Assembly: GCA_024663395.1 (NCBI GenBank)
Contig: JANFAH010000011.1
Location: 310,001 to 374,000, forward strand
DNA length: 64,000 nucleotides
Reading direction: 5' to 3'
DNA from: Pisolithus tinctorius
Lineage: Eukaryota > Basidiomycota > Agaricomycetes > Boletales > Pisolithaceae
The notes below the pieces were generated by a model. The model did not search any database and was not told the DNA's origin. It saw nothing but the letters and a program-made list of their open reading frames with translations. Position numbers and translations under genes: made by a program. Positions 9,372-20,359 of this stretch are shown here, in pieces. Each line of letters opens with the position of its first letter. The stretch's first letter is position 1.

Positions 9372-12300
9372 ATGGTTAATACCCATTCTACTGCATGCCG
9401 AGGCACCCGTGCTCGAGCTTCATCCCTACCCCAAAGCCCAACGACTCAGCCTGGCACTGAGATCATTGGTGTGTCCCCTCTACCGAAGCTGACCCCACTC
9501 GGGAGTCAGTACTCTACCCCAATTGAAAAACCCGCCGCTAGTAACATCCGGAGCTATAGCAATGTGGTAAGGTCTGGCTCGAGGAGCCCTAGTCCAGTGC
9601 CCCAAGGTGCTACCATTGACGTTCCCGGCTTGAGGACTAGCTCGCCGGTGTATCCCGGTGACATTGGAGTCCCGGAGGCCTCACAGGCTCGTACTGTTAG
9701 AGTCCGAGTAGCGACTCATAGTACAAACAATGTCTTACCTGATAATGTCCACTGCGACTCTTTATCCATCTTCCCAATGAGTGATATGGAAGCGGAGCAG
9801 AACGACTGGACAGAGGTGGTGCATAAGAAGTCACGTGAGCGACGAGCCCACAGCATGTTAAGGCCAGACCAGACAAATGCTGTCCGAAGGGCAGAATGGC
9901 AACTGACCCTGGATGAACGAGAGAAAATCCGGAGGAGGTCGTTGTCAATGACGAGGGATAACCCTGAAGTGACCTCATCAGAAAGTGATGAGCCCTCCGC
10001 TAAGGGTGAATGCAAGGGAAAGGGACCCAATCCTAGGAATTGGGGGAACCTGAAACTTAGCGAGAATGAGATAGACCCAGATGCACAACGCGCAGCCCTT
10101 GCATCGTGGAATGCCGCTAATAGATTGGCAAATGAGAGCGATGGTGACCAAACCAGACCCTCAAAGGGGAATGATCTGGAGGGCACTGCACAACCCACTG
10201 AGGATGAACTCCTGGAACCGCATGGCAGGGAAGATGAGCGGATCCCTAAGAGGAGTAAGCTAAAGCATTCGAAGAAAAACAAGAAGAGGGTGACCAAACC
10301 CTCGAGAGAACCCCCAAACCCGATAAAGGAGATGGTTGATAAAGTCGTCCATCAAGATCACAAGAGGCGTGAATGACAGAAGATGCCGAGGGCTATGGAG
10401 CCTGTAAAACAAATCAATCCAAAAAGCTACATTGGACTCGCCTTTAAGCGCCTTGAAAAGGATGAGAAGCGCTCCAAAAGATCCAAAAATAAAAGGAAGG
10501 CGAAGCACACCTCAGATTCGTCAAGTGACAATACCAGCTCGTCCAAGTCTGCATCTACCACGAGCGAGAGCTCGAATGACGACTCCATATCATCAAACTC
10601 CAGTAGTGATCCATCCAGCTATTCTGGCATGAGCGATGACGATTCTTCTTCAACAACCAGCGAATCATCGTTAAGTTTGGGTGGGTTGTCAAGCGGCTCG
10701 AGCCACCGACGTGGTAGATCCCGACGCCGCAAGAGTGGTAAGGGAAAGAAATGCAAATCCAAGAAGCATTTGAAATCTCATCGCAGGATGACTCTTAAGC
10801 CCATCCCACCGAATAAATACGACGGGTCTGACGACATACACGCCTTTCAACGGTTCATTACCGAAGGGGCCGTGTATGTTACAGATGGTCGAGTCGAACC
10901 CAAGAAGTGTGCATTCATCCTATCCCACTACCTGACGGGTAAGGCACATGAGTTTTATGTGTGGGAAGTCTCAGGGGATCCTTACAAGTGGAGACTCTCG
11001 GATTTCTTTACACAACTATTCAACTATTGTTTCCCCATCGATTTCCGAATGTGGCAAAGGGAGAAACTGCAGTCATGTTATCAAAACTCCAAAACAGTAA
11101 GGAACTACCTGTATGAGCTCAATGAGCTATGGAACATGATTGGAGAAACCGACAAATGCACAAAGGTCCACAAGTTTTGGTCGGGGCTCCGAAAGGAGCT
11201 CCAAAGGGACCTGTGGAAAGAAAAGTTGAATCTGGAGGTCTCATCACTAAAGAAGATCTCGGCCTCTGCAGAGATCCTTGAAATCGCCCAAACTGTCGCT
11301 GGTGACTATACTCACAGGTCTAAACAATGAAGGAGTAAACACCGGACGGTGGGAAGCGCTGCCGCGTCACCAGAGAGTCCCGAACCCCATAAGTCGGGAC
11401 ACAAGCGAAGACGCAAAAGGAAGAGGAAGTTTAAAGGCGAAGGCTATCGAAAGGAAGCCGCAATGCCCGATAATCACAACCTGGGAGGAAAGCACACCAA
11501 ACGGCAGGATAAACGGAAGCGTGATACTCCTAAACTGAGCAAAGAAGAGCAGGAACGCCACAAGGCAGAGGGCCTATGCTTCATCTGCCATAAGTCGGGG
11601 CATTTCTCGAGGAATTGTCCTGATCGTCAGACCGTGCTCAACGCCAGCAAGTCCTCAGGCGTTACAAGTTTTGGTGTGGGTGTCGACTTCAGAGATATTG
11701 AGTGCCAACGTCAGTTGGCAAGTTTGTCTAGGCACAGCCCTGAGGTATCCTTGAACTTCATTCAGGCTCGAGGGCCTACGATCCAGGAAGATGATGGCGT
11801 ACCTGATGATGACCTCCCAGACCTGGAGAGCATCTCAGACGATGAAGACTACTGGACTAGCGATAGTACCATTCCCGAAGAAGAAGCCCCGAATGACGGA
11901 ATACATGTCTACACCTATAGGAGCAACCAGGCCCATGGAATCTGGTGGGTGGGCACAAAACTAGGGCACCCCCTGGAGGACAGGGCCATGGAATGACTAT
12001 CCGGGATCTGCTACCCCGGCAATGACCCGAACTCATTGCGCACTTATATGGACTCCCGATTCCTGGTCTATGATCTGATGGATGGCCGACACATGATTGT
12101 GGAAAGCGAACGAGATGTATTAGGCCCAGGAGACGAGATTACAGTTGAAATGCACCTGCTAATGAACCCTGCTTTCTGACTTGATAGTTGGTACTGGTTT
12201 CGAAAGGGAGAACGCGCTGGTATCCTGAAAATGGAACTGAGATGCCAAGAGCACGTGTGGACCTGGAGATCAAACCCCATGGGACGCCCTATTGAGGACT

Positions 12301-12774
12301 GCATTATCGCTAAGCTCAAGGAGCACAGTCTTCAAATTCTGGAAGGGGGAAACTCAGGATGATTTGCGTGTGTTAGGGAAGATAAGACGACAATCGACAT
12401 ACTTGACTATCACCTGGCAGCCCGCCTGGTCCTCCTGCTGGAAAGGATTTCCAGGTCGGACTTTGATGTCGTGCATTGGCATGCTAAGAGGCTGTTTCGT
12501 GCGTGTGTAGCCTTAATGAGCAGTGACCCCCTGGAGGAAGAAGACCTGGGGATCTGCACACTATTCAAGAGCGCTGGAAATGATGAAACCAACGGGATCG
12601 CAGATCAGTTGAAAGATGCACCGTATGACATGATCCAGTTGAATGGCGTTAAGGTCCGCGATGAGGATAAGTTGACCCTACAGAGAAATTCCTCGATAGC
12701 CAAGGATTTCACGCAAAAGATACCGAAGCCTCTGGTGGTCATCGTACACGTGAATGGCCACCCGGCGCGCACGC
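9372..12774 (+). pseudogene. gag: Element A gag and start of protease, interrupted by TGA codons
   Basis: One frame from the ATG at 9372 to the insertion point at 12774, broken by TGA at 10374, 11328, 11994, 12177 and 12360. The first ~470 codons are Ser-, Lys- and acidic-rich and probably disordered. A retrotransposon gag region follows (about 10790-11300, beginning TLKPIPPNKYDGSDD). A CCHC zinc knuckle with exact CX2CX4HX4C spacing (CFICHKSGHFSRNC) lies at 11577-11618. The frame ends at NGHPAR, the protease strand just before the catalytic Asp, where element B enters. All five stops can be explained as CGA (Arg) to TGA. The copy cannot make full Gag without readthrough. Confidence 0.88.
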
Positions 12775-13781
12775 TGTGGGACACTACCTCTGGATAGCGT
12801 GCGAATAGGGGAAAGCTGTAGGGAAAATCCCTAGGCTCGACCCAAGGGGTGCTGAGTAGGAAGGAGACGTAGGATGCGATGGTAGAGTCAGTCGAAGAGT
12901 CGAATGTGGGTCACGGAATTTAATTCCGTAGAGTCAAAGGAAGGGACAGACTTGCTTTTGAAATTCCAGATGACAATCTTGCACCAAGGAAGTATCTCCG
13001 AGATGAATTAAGTGTGTGGGAGAGGCAAACAAGTACTAATGGAACAAGGACACGAAGACACAGTAGACACAGTAGACGCAAAGACACAGATACACAGCGG
13101 ACTCAGAGGACGTGAAGACTCTTTGAACTCTTTAGACTCGCACTAGATGCAGAATGTGGGTCCCAAAAGAGATTATTCTCATTTTGTCACTGAGGCGGGA
13201 TTATATAGTACATGGATAGTAAGGTACTGATCGGAGAAATGTGGGGCAGGAGAAGCAAAACTCCGAAAAATAAGGGGGACGACGTGTCAGACGTCACAGC
13301 CATACAGCAACATGTGAAAACAAACTGTAAGGTAGTAACTGAGAAATACAACAGGAAAGACGGGTATCTTCCGACAGGGCGAGTGTACACTGTACCGTAG
13401 AGTGGAACGCGAAGGGTAGAGGCCGTAGGTAGAAAGGGGTTCTCACTTTGCGGAGAAAGGTTCACGGGAAAGGAATGAGAGGGGTAACTGGAGTTTTTAC
13501 TGATGATCTGTGTGATTTTCCGGCTACGTGGCGAGGTGAGGGTTGAAGTGGCATGACTGCAGAATTCTGGATAGACGTATGTCAGGTTGATGTTGACGCG
13601 GAATTTTGGGACAATGACTGGTGTGTGTTATTGATGGACCGGGGAGCTCTGAAGGTTTGACAGGCGAGGCAGCACACGAGGCAGATGGGATAATTCTGAA
13701 GACAATAGACGTGGATGGTAACGGCGGAATTTTGGTGTTGGCATCCCTATTTCGGCCTCAGGGAGTATACTACTCCCTACA
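12775..13781 (-). repeat. 3' LTR of element B
   Basis: 1007 bp, the same length as its partner at 23078-24084. I count about 40 differences between the two, all transitions, mostly CG versus TG or CA, and no indels. On the plus strand it lies directly upstream of the antisense Zn2Cys6-like gene and could act as its promoter region. Confidence 0.93.
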
Positions 13782-14047
13782 CCTCCCAGGGTCTTCGAAT
13801 GCTGACCATCCTCGGTCAGAGGTCATTGAGTCGTGACAGAAGGGCGGCAGAGATTTGGAAGGTGACATAAATGAAGAAGGCTCGTGTTCAGCCACATGAC
13901 TTGTGTGAGCAAAAACTCCGCACCTGGATAACACATCAGCAGCAGCCCTTCGGAATTAAAAACTTGCCCAGGAACGTCTCATCGTCAGATTCACCCTTGA
14001 TATTCCACCACCTCGTCCCCAGACACCCGCTACCCTCACCAACTACT

Positions 14048-15644
14048 ATGCAAGCCTACTCAGTCAACGACGCGCGTCCCATGTTCAGCATGAGGGACCA
14101 GGCGACCACGGCACTCGCAGCAGCTCTAGGGCATGTCTGGGACTTGATCGAGATGGCGCCACAGCCAGAGGAGAGGTTGGAGATGATCTACGTGTGGGTG
14201 GAGGACTGGGACAAGACTTGGGTGAGTAAACCTTCCACTGCAGTGTGTCGCGCGTTGACAGAGTTCCACAGACTGGCATTCGCTCATGGTGGAAATACAT
14301 CGACGACAACGGAATTACCGTACCGAAGGTTCGCAACGAGTGTATGCGCGACTACACCGAGGAATCTGTGATGTGCCAGAACCTTTTAGTCCCGGGAGCC
14401 ATTGCCATCGCTGACCTCTGGCACCCAGTGGAGCAAAGACAAGTCCACATCGACGACATCTTCGAAGACTATCAGGAGAGGGTAGAGTTGAGGGCGCAGC
14501 TCGAGGCGGAGAGGTTGACAAGAGAACCTTCTGTGCGCACGTGTAGACAGTCAGCAATGACAACAGGTGAAGGTCAAGGCTGCATGCCCAGCGACACTGA
14601 AGCAGGGGAGTCGTCGGGGGGGGCTGGATGACCAGTGAGGCGACAGACAGATAGTACAGGCAAGGGGAAGGGCAAGGAGAAGGTGTGTCCTACCCTCCAG
14701 GAAACTCTGAGCGCAATGGCTAATGTTCAGAAAAAACTCCGCAGGCCACAGACGAAGTCGACAAGCTGGAGAACGACGAAGGTGACCGTCCACCTAACCC
14801 TGACCCATCGAACACTGGCGCTCCGGTACCCGAAGTTGACCTTCGATGCAAGGAGTGCGCGAAGGTAAATGCAGTGTGCAAAGGGCTACCTGGGGAGTCA
14901 TGCGAGCGATGCAGGCAGGCCAAGCGGAAGTGTAGCCAGTCGCTCAGAGTGGGTAGGAAGGTGAGTACGAGCTGATCGGGACGTGAAGAACAAGGACACT
15001 GAACCGTAACACAGCGCAAGAACGCTGGAAGTGGAGAGACGGCTGCTGGGCCGTCACATAAACGGGTCAAACCAGTAACGGTGACGACTGAAACTCCAGT
15101 GTTGACCAGGTTGAAGCTTCGAATCCCTGCTCACAAACCACCTCCCAGGCAAAACTCCGAACCACCTCCCGAGCATCCAACACCTCGAGCAAGTCCCTCT
15201 TTGTCTTCTGACATGCCTCCACCTCCCATACCTCGACCACCTCTGTTCCTTCCATCAGCAACCCCTGTACCACGACCTCGTCCGGAGCTAACTCTGCCAC
15301 TGATGGACAATCCGGGAGACCTTGGTGACGGTGGACTTTTTGGCAGACCGACGGGATTATTGGACGATCCACCCGCACCCGTCGTCAGCATGCAGGACGA
15401 GTCTGAAGGTCCTCCAGTCGAAGAAACTCTGCAGGTCGCAAACCCGAGTGAATCGACTACACGCAAGACTCTTGCTGAGTGCGTCCGACTGTTGGAGGGT
15501 AGGGCGGACAACAAGGAGTTTGAGTTGACCCAGATCCACCAGATGCTGGGGCTGTTGGCGATGCGAGTGGAGCGACAGATCGGCACAGTTCAGGGGCGAC
15601 GCGAGGAGCTGAAGAGGTTGAAGGATCAGCTCAAAGATATGTAG
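14048..15644 (+). CDS. Antisense Zn2Cys6-like protein gene inside element B
   Basis: Runs opposite to B's own genes, between the end of pol and the 3' LTR. Exon 1 starts at ATG 14048 (MQAYSVNDARPMF); the frame is open back to 13871, an alternative start. A 50-nt intron (14222-14271) keeps frame into a Trp-rich segment (GIRSWWKYIDDNGI). After a basic Gly/Lys linker, 14847-14933 encodes CKECAKVNAVC then, 7 residues on, CERCRQAKRKC: C-x2-C-x6-C twice, the Zn2Cys6 binuclear cluster pattern. A 54-nt intron (14961-15014) follows, then a Pro-rich stretch and a C-terminal coiled coil (around LRRLKDQLKDM-like heptads) to TAG 15644. The exon structure between about 14560 and 14750 is unresolved: a TGA at 14629 follows a run of eight G, so there is either an extra intron or a disabling change. 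DNA binding is inferred from the cluster alone. Confidence 0.6.
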
Positions 15645-15788
15645 GTACGTGTACAGTAGCGTAAGTAGATTGCAGAATTTATTTGTTTTATTTTATTTTG
15701 TGAATCTTTCGGCATTTTGAACAGGATCATCGCTAAGAAGGGAACAGGGAAAGAGAACGAATCGACGAGAGGCTGGAGATGAGCAGAA

Positions 15789-15808
15789 ATTTTTTTTTTT
15801 TTTTTTTT
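15789..15808. repeat. Poly-T run
   Basis: An almost pure T run of about 19 bases downstream of the antisense gene, 5' of the solo LTR. It may be a slippage tract; no transcript role can be read from sequence. Confidence 0.6.
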
Positions 15809-15846
15809 TGTGGTGGTTTTGTTTCATATGAGACGAAGAGGGTAAC

Positions 15847-16661
15847 TGTCATGACCATGACACCAGCATAAGCCCCTAACACCTACTCCACCCTCTTCCG
15901 ACATGTTCCCACGCTTCTCCGCCCTCCTCCGACGTGTTCCCGCGCTCCTCCGACCCTCCTGACACATCTCCACACCTCTCCGAGGTCCCCCGTCCATGTT
16001 CTGACCAACTCCGCTCAACTCCGCCCTAAGGATGGTCATGTGGGCTGTCAGACTTGCAGCCCTGCATTCTAGATAGGGTTCCGCCCTCATGTTGGTTTTC
16101 TCCATTCTTCTGCTCCTTCGGTATTTACCCTCTCTTCCTCGTCGTAGTAGTTTCTTTGTATCAGTTAAGTTCCCCGTCATCCCTACCCTCTATCCCTTGT
16201 GTTGGAAGGACTCTAACCCACTATACACTTATTGGTTTACATTCTGTACTGCACCGCCCTTGACCTACATCGTATATAAGGCCACGTAGTACTCCGATGT
16301 AATCAGTACAAATATCGAATAAAGTCCCCACCTTCGACTCCCTCTCAGTCCCCTCCGGAGTTTCGTCTCCACTTCCTCTGAGTCCACTCCACCTCTGAAA
16401 TATGAGGGCTGAGCTCGCGCAAGGGGGCAGCGCACTAGCTGAACCCAACGCCCTCTCATCCGACCTCCGACCTCTGACCTCCGGCTCCGACTCCGACCTC
16501 AGCCTCCGAAACTTCCCTTCATACCCCTCCGCTCACTGTTCGTTGAATATCTCGCCACCCAGTGGTCGGATTCGCTTCGGACTTTGACCGCTGTACTCCG
16601 CAGCCCAACCCGCTCCAACTCCGCCCTAAGAAGGAGCCAGGGGTGTTGTCCGACTTTGACA
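15847..16661 (+). mobile_element. Solo LTR (815 bp) with perfect target duplication
   Basis: The segment opens TGTCATGACCATGAC and closes CTTTGACA. It is flanked on both sides by GTAAC (15842-15846 and 16662-16666), a perfect 5-bp target duplication, which shows a complete insertion later reduced to one LTR. It has a TATA-like CGTATATAAGG near 16268 and AATAAAG near 16317, so it reads on the plus strand. It is C+T-rich, like the LTR at 3969, with which it shares its terminal sequence. It is a third nesting level: solo LTR in B, B in A. Confidence 0.88.
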
Positions 16662-16673
16662 GTAACTATATAA

Positions 16674-16738
16674 GCGAAAGGAAAGGCAAAGAAAGAGAGA
16701 AAAGAAAAGAAAAGAAAGAAAAAGATAGAGAGAAAGGT
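16674..16738 (+). repeat. Polypurine GA-rich tract
   Basis: About 65 bases of nearly uninterrupted A and G on the plus strand, just beyond the end of B's pol (minus strand). A low-complexity tract; it could form triplex or slippage structures. Confidence 0.6.
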
Positions 16739-16741
16739 GTG

Positions 16742-19700
16742 CTACTCATCTGATTCGTCCAAAGGGACGCCAGCGAGTGCAGGGTCTGGTAGCGAATCAT
16801 CTTCTAAGCAGTCCAAGTTGCCTGCGGAAATTCCAGTCAACTGCATGACTTCGATACGAGAGTTGTTCCGTGGGAAATAGGGGTAAAGACGGAAGGCAGC
16901 AAACCGGAATTTGGACATGGCTCCATCTAATTCCACCAGGATGTATGAGCCTCCTTTGGTATGCTGAATGACTATCATGGGACCTAGGTAGCATGGTTTG
17001 GTCTTGCGATCTAGTTCTCGCTCGATACGTGAATTCTGCACGAGGACGAGTGACCCAGGTTCGAAGTTGAAGTCTTGGATGGTGTGCGCAAAACGAGCGA
17101 CGAAGTCTTTGACCGACGCGAAGCGGGATCTCAGAATGAGATCATGGATTCGAGCAAGGTCTTCTGGACATTTCTGGAGTTGGCAGGTGTGATGGGTGAT
17201 GAGTTCTGACATCGAGTAAAATTCTGCCTCAAAAGGGGCCAAGAATGTCGCCTCGACAATGTCAAAAGGGAGTCTAGGTTCGACGCCGTGAGCCATATAA
17301 AACAGAGAAAACCCAGTTGCCTTGTGAACCGTAACCCTCTCTGCCCAGAACACCGCAGGAGCCACTTCCGGCCACTTTGATGCTTCTCCTCTGCAACTCT
17401 TTACCAACGCCTCCCTCACATCAAAATGCCGATGCTCAACAACTCCATTAGCTTGGGAGTTATAGGGTGAGATTCAGATGTGGCAAATTCCGAAGGTTTT
17501 GGAAAGCCAATCAAGAGCGAGGATGTAGGGACCACCGTTGTCTGTGACAATTTCCGCAACTGCACCCCAGTGGCACAAGATCTGTTCGAAAATGAATTTT
17601 CTGATGGACTTGCCGGTCTCCGCGTGAAGCATAGCCCGCTCTGGATAACTAGTAAGTGAACAGCGAGCTTGGGTAACGTAGCGAAATCTGTTCAACTTCA
17701 GCATTAAGAACGTATCCATGTATGCTTTGAAGAATAGGGGCTCAGGGATGGCGACGACTGGCGGAATATGAATGTGATCCAGACAGTGTATTTGGCATTC
17801 GTGACACGACTTGACATACCAGTGGACGTCCTGCTCTAGCATAGGCCACCAGAAATGAGTCAGCAAACGCATGTGGGTCGAGAAGATACCCTTGTGCCCT
17901 AGCTTGTCATGAGCCTGATGAAGAATCCTGAGGCGCTTGTGAGAAGTGACTACTAGTTGGTGACGTCCTTGAGGCTCTTTCCTCCACAGCTCTCCTCCTT
18001 TGACAAAATACCGAGTGGCAAGACGCACCAGGCTTTCCATCTCCCCTTCTTCCAATCCTTCTGGCGTCTTCTTCGTCTCCAAAAATTCCTTTACCACTTT
18101 CAACCTCTCCTCTCTCTGGATCGCTTTCTCTGAGCGCGGAATTTTTGTCTCGTAGACACTCGATGAGGATTGTTCAGAGGAGTAGATGCCTAGACTCTGT
18201 GACAAGACCAAAGGTGAGTCTGACAAGGTACTCGGAATTTCCGAAGGATAAGGCTGGGACTCGAAACGGGCCTCCCTATGGTTCAAGAGCTCTACAGCGA
18301 AGGCTCCACACTCATCTATCCAGTCCTCGTAGTCCTCTTCCCCATCCTCATCTTCTGCTGCTTTCGGTCTCCTTGAAAGACCGTCTGGCGCTGCATGCTT
18401 GTGTGCAGGGACATGTATGAGCTCAAAGTCGAATAAAAGAATTCCCGCAATCCAGCAGTTGATGGTAGCGTTGGGCTGTAAGTCAGGACTGTTAATCATC
18501 CCCTTTATATATCGTGCGTCAACCTCGACAACTAAATTCCGCATGCCGAAAATGTGAAGTCTGATGTCATGTAAAGTGCAGAAAAGACCAAAGAGCTCCA
18601 GTTTGGCTTGGCTATAATGGCGTTCATGGTCGTTGAGAGTTATCGAGCCGAACCTTGCAGGATAGCATTTTTCATCTTCCCCTTCCTGCATGAGGAGGTA
18701 TCCTATAGTGATATTCGAGGTGTCAACTGCTAGAATAACCTTCTTATCGGAATTGTAGTCGATAGTGCGTAGGGCAGGGGACGAGACGATAGCTTGGCGA
18801 AGATAGTCCATGGCTTCTTTGTGTTCGTCACGGAATTCGAAGGAGACATCTTTCTTGGTCAGCTCGACGAGGGGACGTGCGTGTTTAGCGAAATCCTTGA
18901 TAAAGATCCTGCAGTACGAGCAAAGACCTAAAAATCCGTGCACTTTGGTGACGTTAGTGCAGTAGGGCCAATCTTTAATTTTTTGGACTTTAGCTTCATC
19001 CGGAATTCTCCCCTCGAACGACACCTTATGCCCAACCACTATGATAGATGGTGCAGCAATAATGCATTTCTTTGCTGAGACAGTAGCTCCAGCATGACGC
19101 AGGCGATGTAAGACGCGGTTGATGTTCTGCAGATGTTCCCAGATGAAGTGTCTGATCCCGGAGTTTTGTGCGATCGTCTGGTAGGTACTGTCAGAATTTT
19201 GGTATCGAGATTTGGGGCCTTTGATCGGGCAATCGTCGATGAATGGGATGGTAACTTCCAGAATTTCATCCTTTAATATCCAACAGACGTCTCCGTGGAA
19301 AATTTGGATGGCATTTGTGTAGCCCATGGGTAGTTTGGTGAGTCGAAGGGTACCAATAGGGGTTTGGAAGGTAGTTAGATCGCGGTATTCGTCATGGATG
19401 GTGCGATGATTGTATCCAACCATAAGATCTAAAATTCCATAGATGGAGTGGCAGGCGAAAGCTTCTGCAATCGAGTCGACGAAAGGGGGAACGGCTGAAT
19501 CCTGTATAGATATGGCATTCAGAGGTTGTAAATCATGAACAAGGCGCAGAGATTTTCCGTCCTTCTTGACTATGCAGAACCATTTCGAGCAATAGGATGA
19601 AGTAGAAGGTTCGTAGACACCTGCGGAAATCTTTTCTTTGATTATGCCGACGACGTCACGAAAAATGGCAGGAGGTATGGGGATATTCTGCTTGACCCAG

Positions 19701-20359
19701 GGTTTGTGGGCTAGCATGGGTATCTTCAGCGGTGGAAACATATCTTCTCGGAAGGTTCCTCTTTCTGAGGCATCCCAAGCGAAGGCGGTCTCGTGTGTCT
19801 TGACCAGCCATCGTACCAGATTTAACTCCGTGGGCCAAAGGAACTTCGAAGGGTCCAGATCAAGCTCGTCAGCCCTTTCCTGGGTGAACCTGGAGCCTGG
19901 CACGAATGGAGGAGGATGAGTAGGTAATACAGGTAAGTCTGCGAGAGGATCTCCAGCCTCCCAATGCTCTACCCGGAATTCCACAGGCATCGACGTCAGT
20001 ACAGGCCTGACCTTCTTTGCTACAGGTTTGTATTTTAAGATATGAAGGACGGGATCAAACTGGTAAGTAGAACGTAAGGCTGAAATTGTCAGTGGTGAAA
20101 CAGTAGTGCTAGTAGAAAATAAGAAAGGGTCATTCGAAGAAACAGAACTAGAATCGAATGGGTCAATTGGGGGTGTACTGTTGCTTTGTAAATCATAGAG
20201 CAATGCCGCAGTGGGATCTTGGGTAGTATCTGTAGAGAAAAGAGAAGCTGGCTTCGAAGGTAACAAGGGAGAATCAGAAACGTAGAGCGAACACACGGAG
20301 AAAACGTTATCATGGCCTCCTCGTGATCTAAACGAGTCATCGGCCGACACTAAAAACCC
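16742..20359 (-). pseudogene. pol: Element B pol: RT, RNase H, integrase
   Basis: One frame of 1,206 codons from the frameshift site (20359) to the stop at 16742, broken once by TGA at 17476-17474. Reverse transcriptase has VHDLQPLN, a KLPMGYTNA region and the catalytic FIDD (in PFIDDCPIKG). RNase H begins VILAVDTSN and ends HAAPDGLSRR. The integrase has an HHCC finger (HDKLGHKG...CHECQIH) and core residues in YMDTF, VTDNGG and GVVEHRHF. The TGA falls between CHI and ISPYNSQANG, where related elements have Arg, so CGA to TGA is likely. The C-terminal domain (PGSLVLVQNSRIE, GPMIVIQ) is present. Without readthrough the copy lacks the third integrase catalytic residue. Confidence 0.9.

Noticed and set aside
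9716..10297. 193-codon antisense frame over element A gag
   Set aside because: A shadow of the Ser/Lys-rich gag frame; no features of its own.
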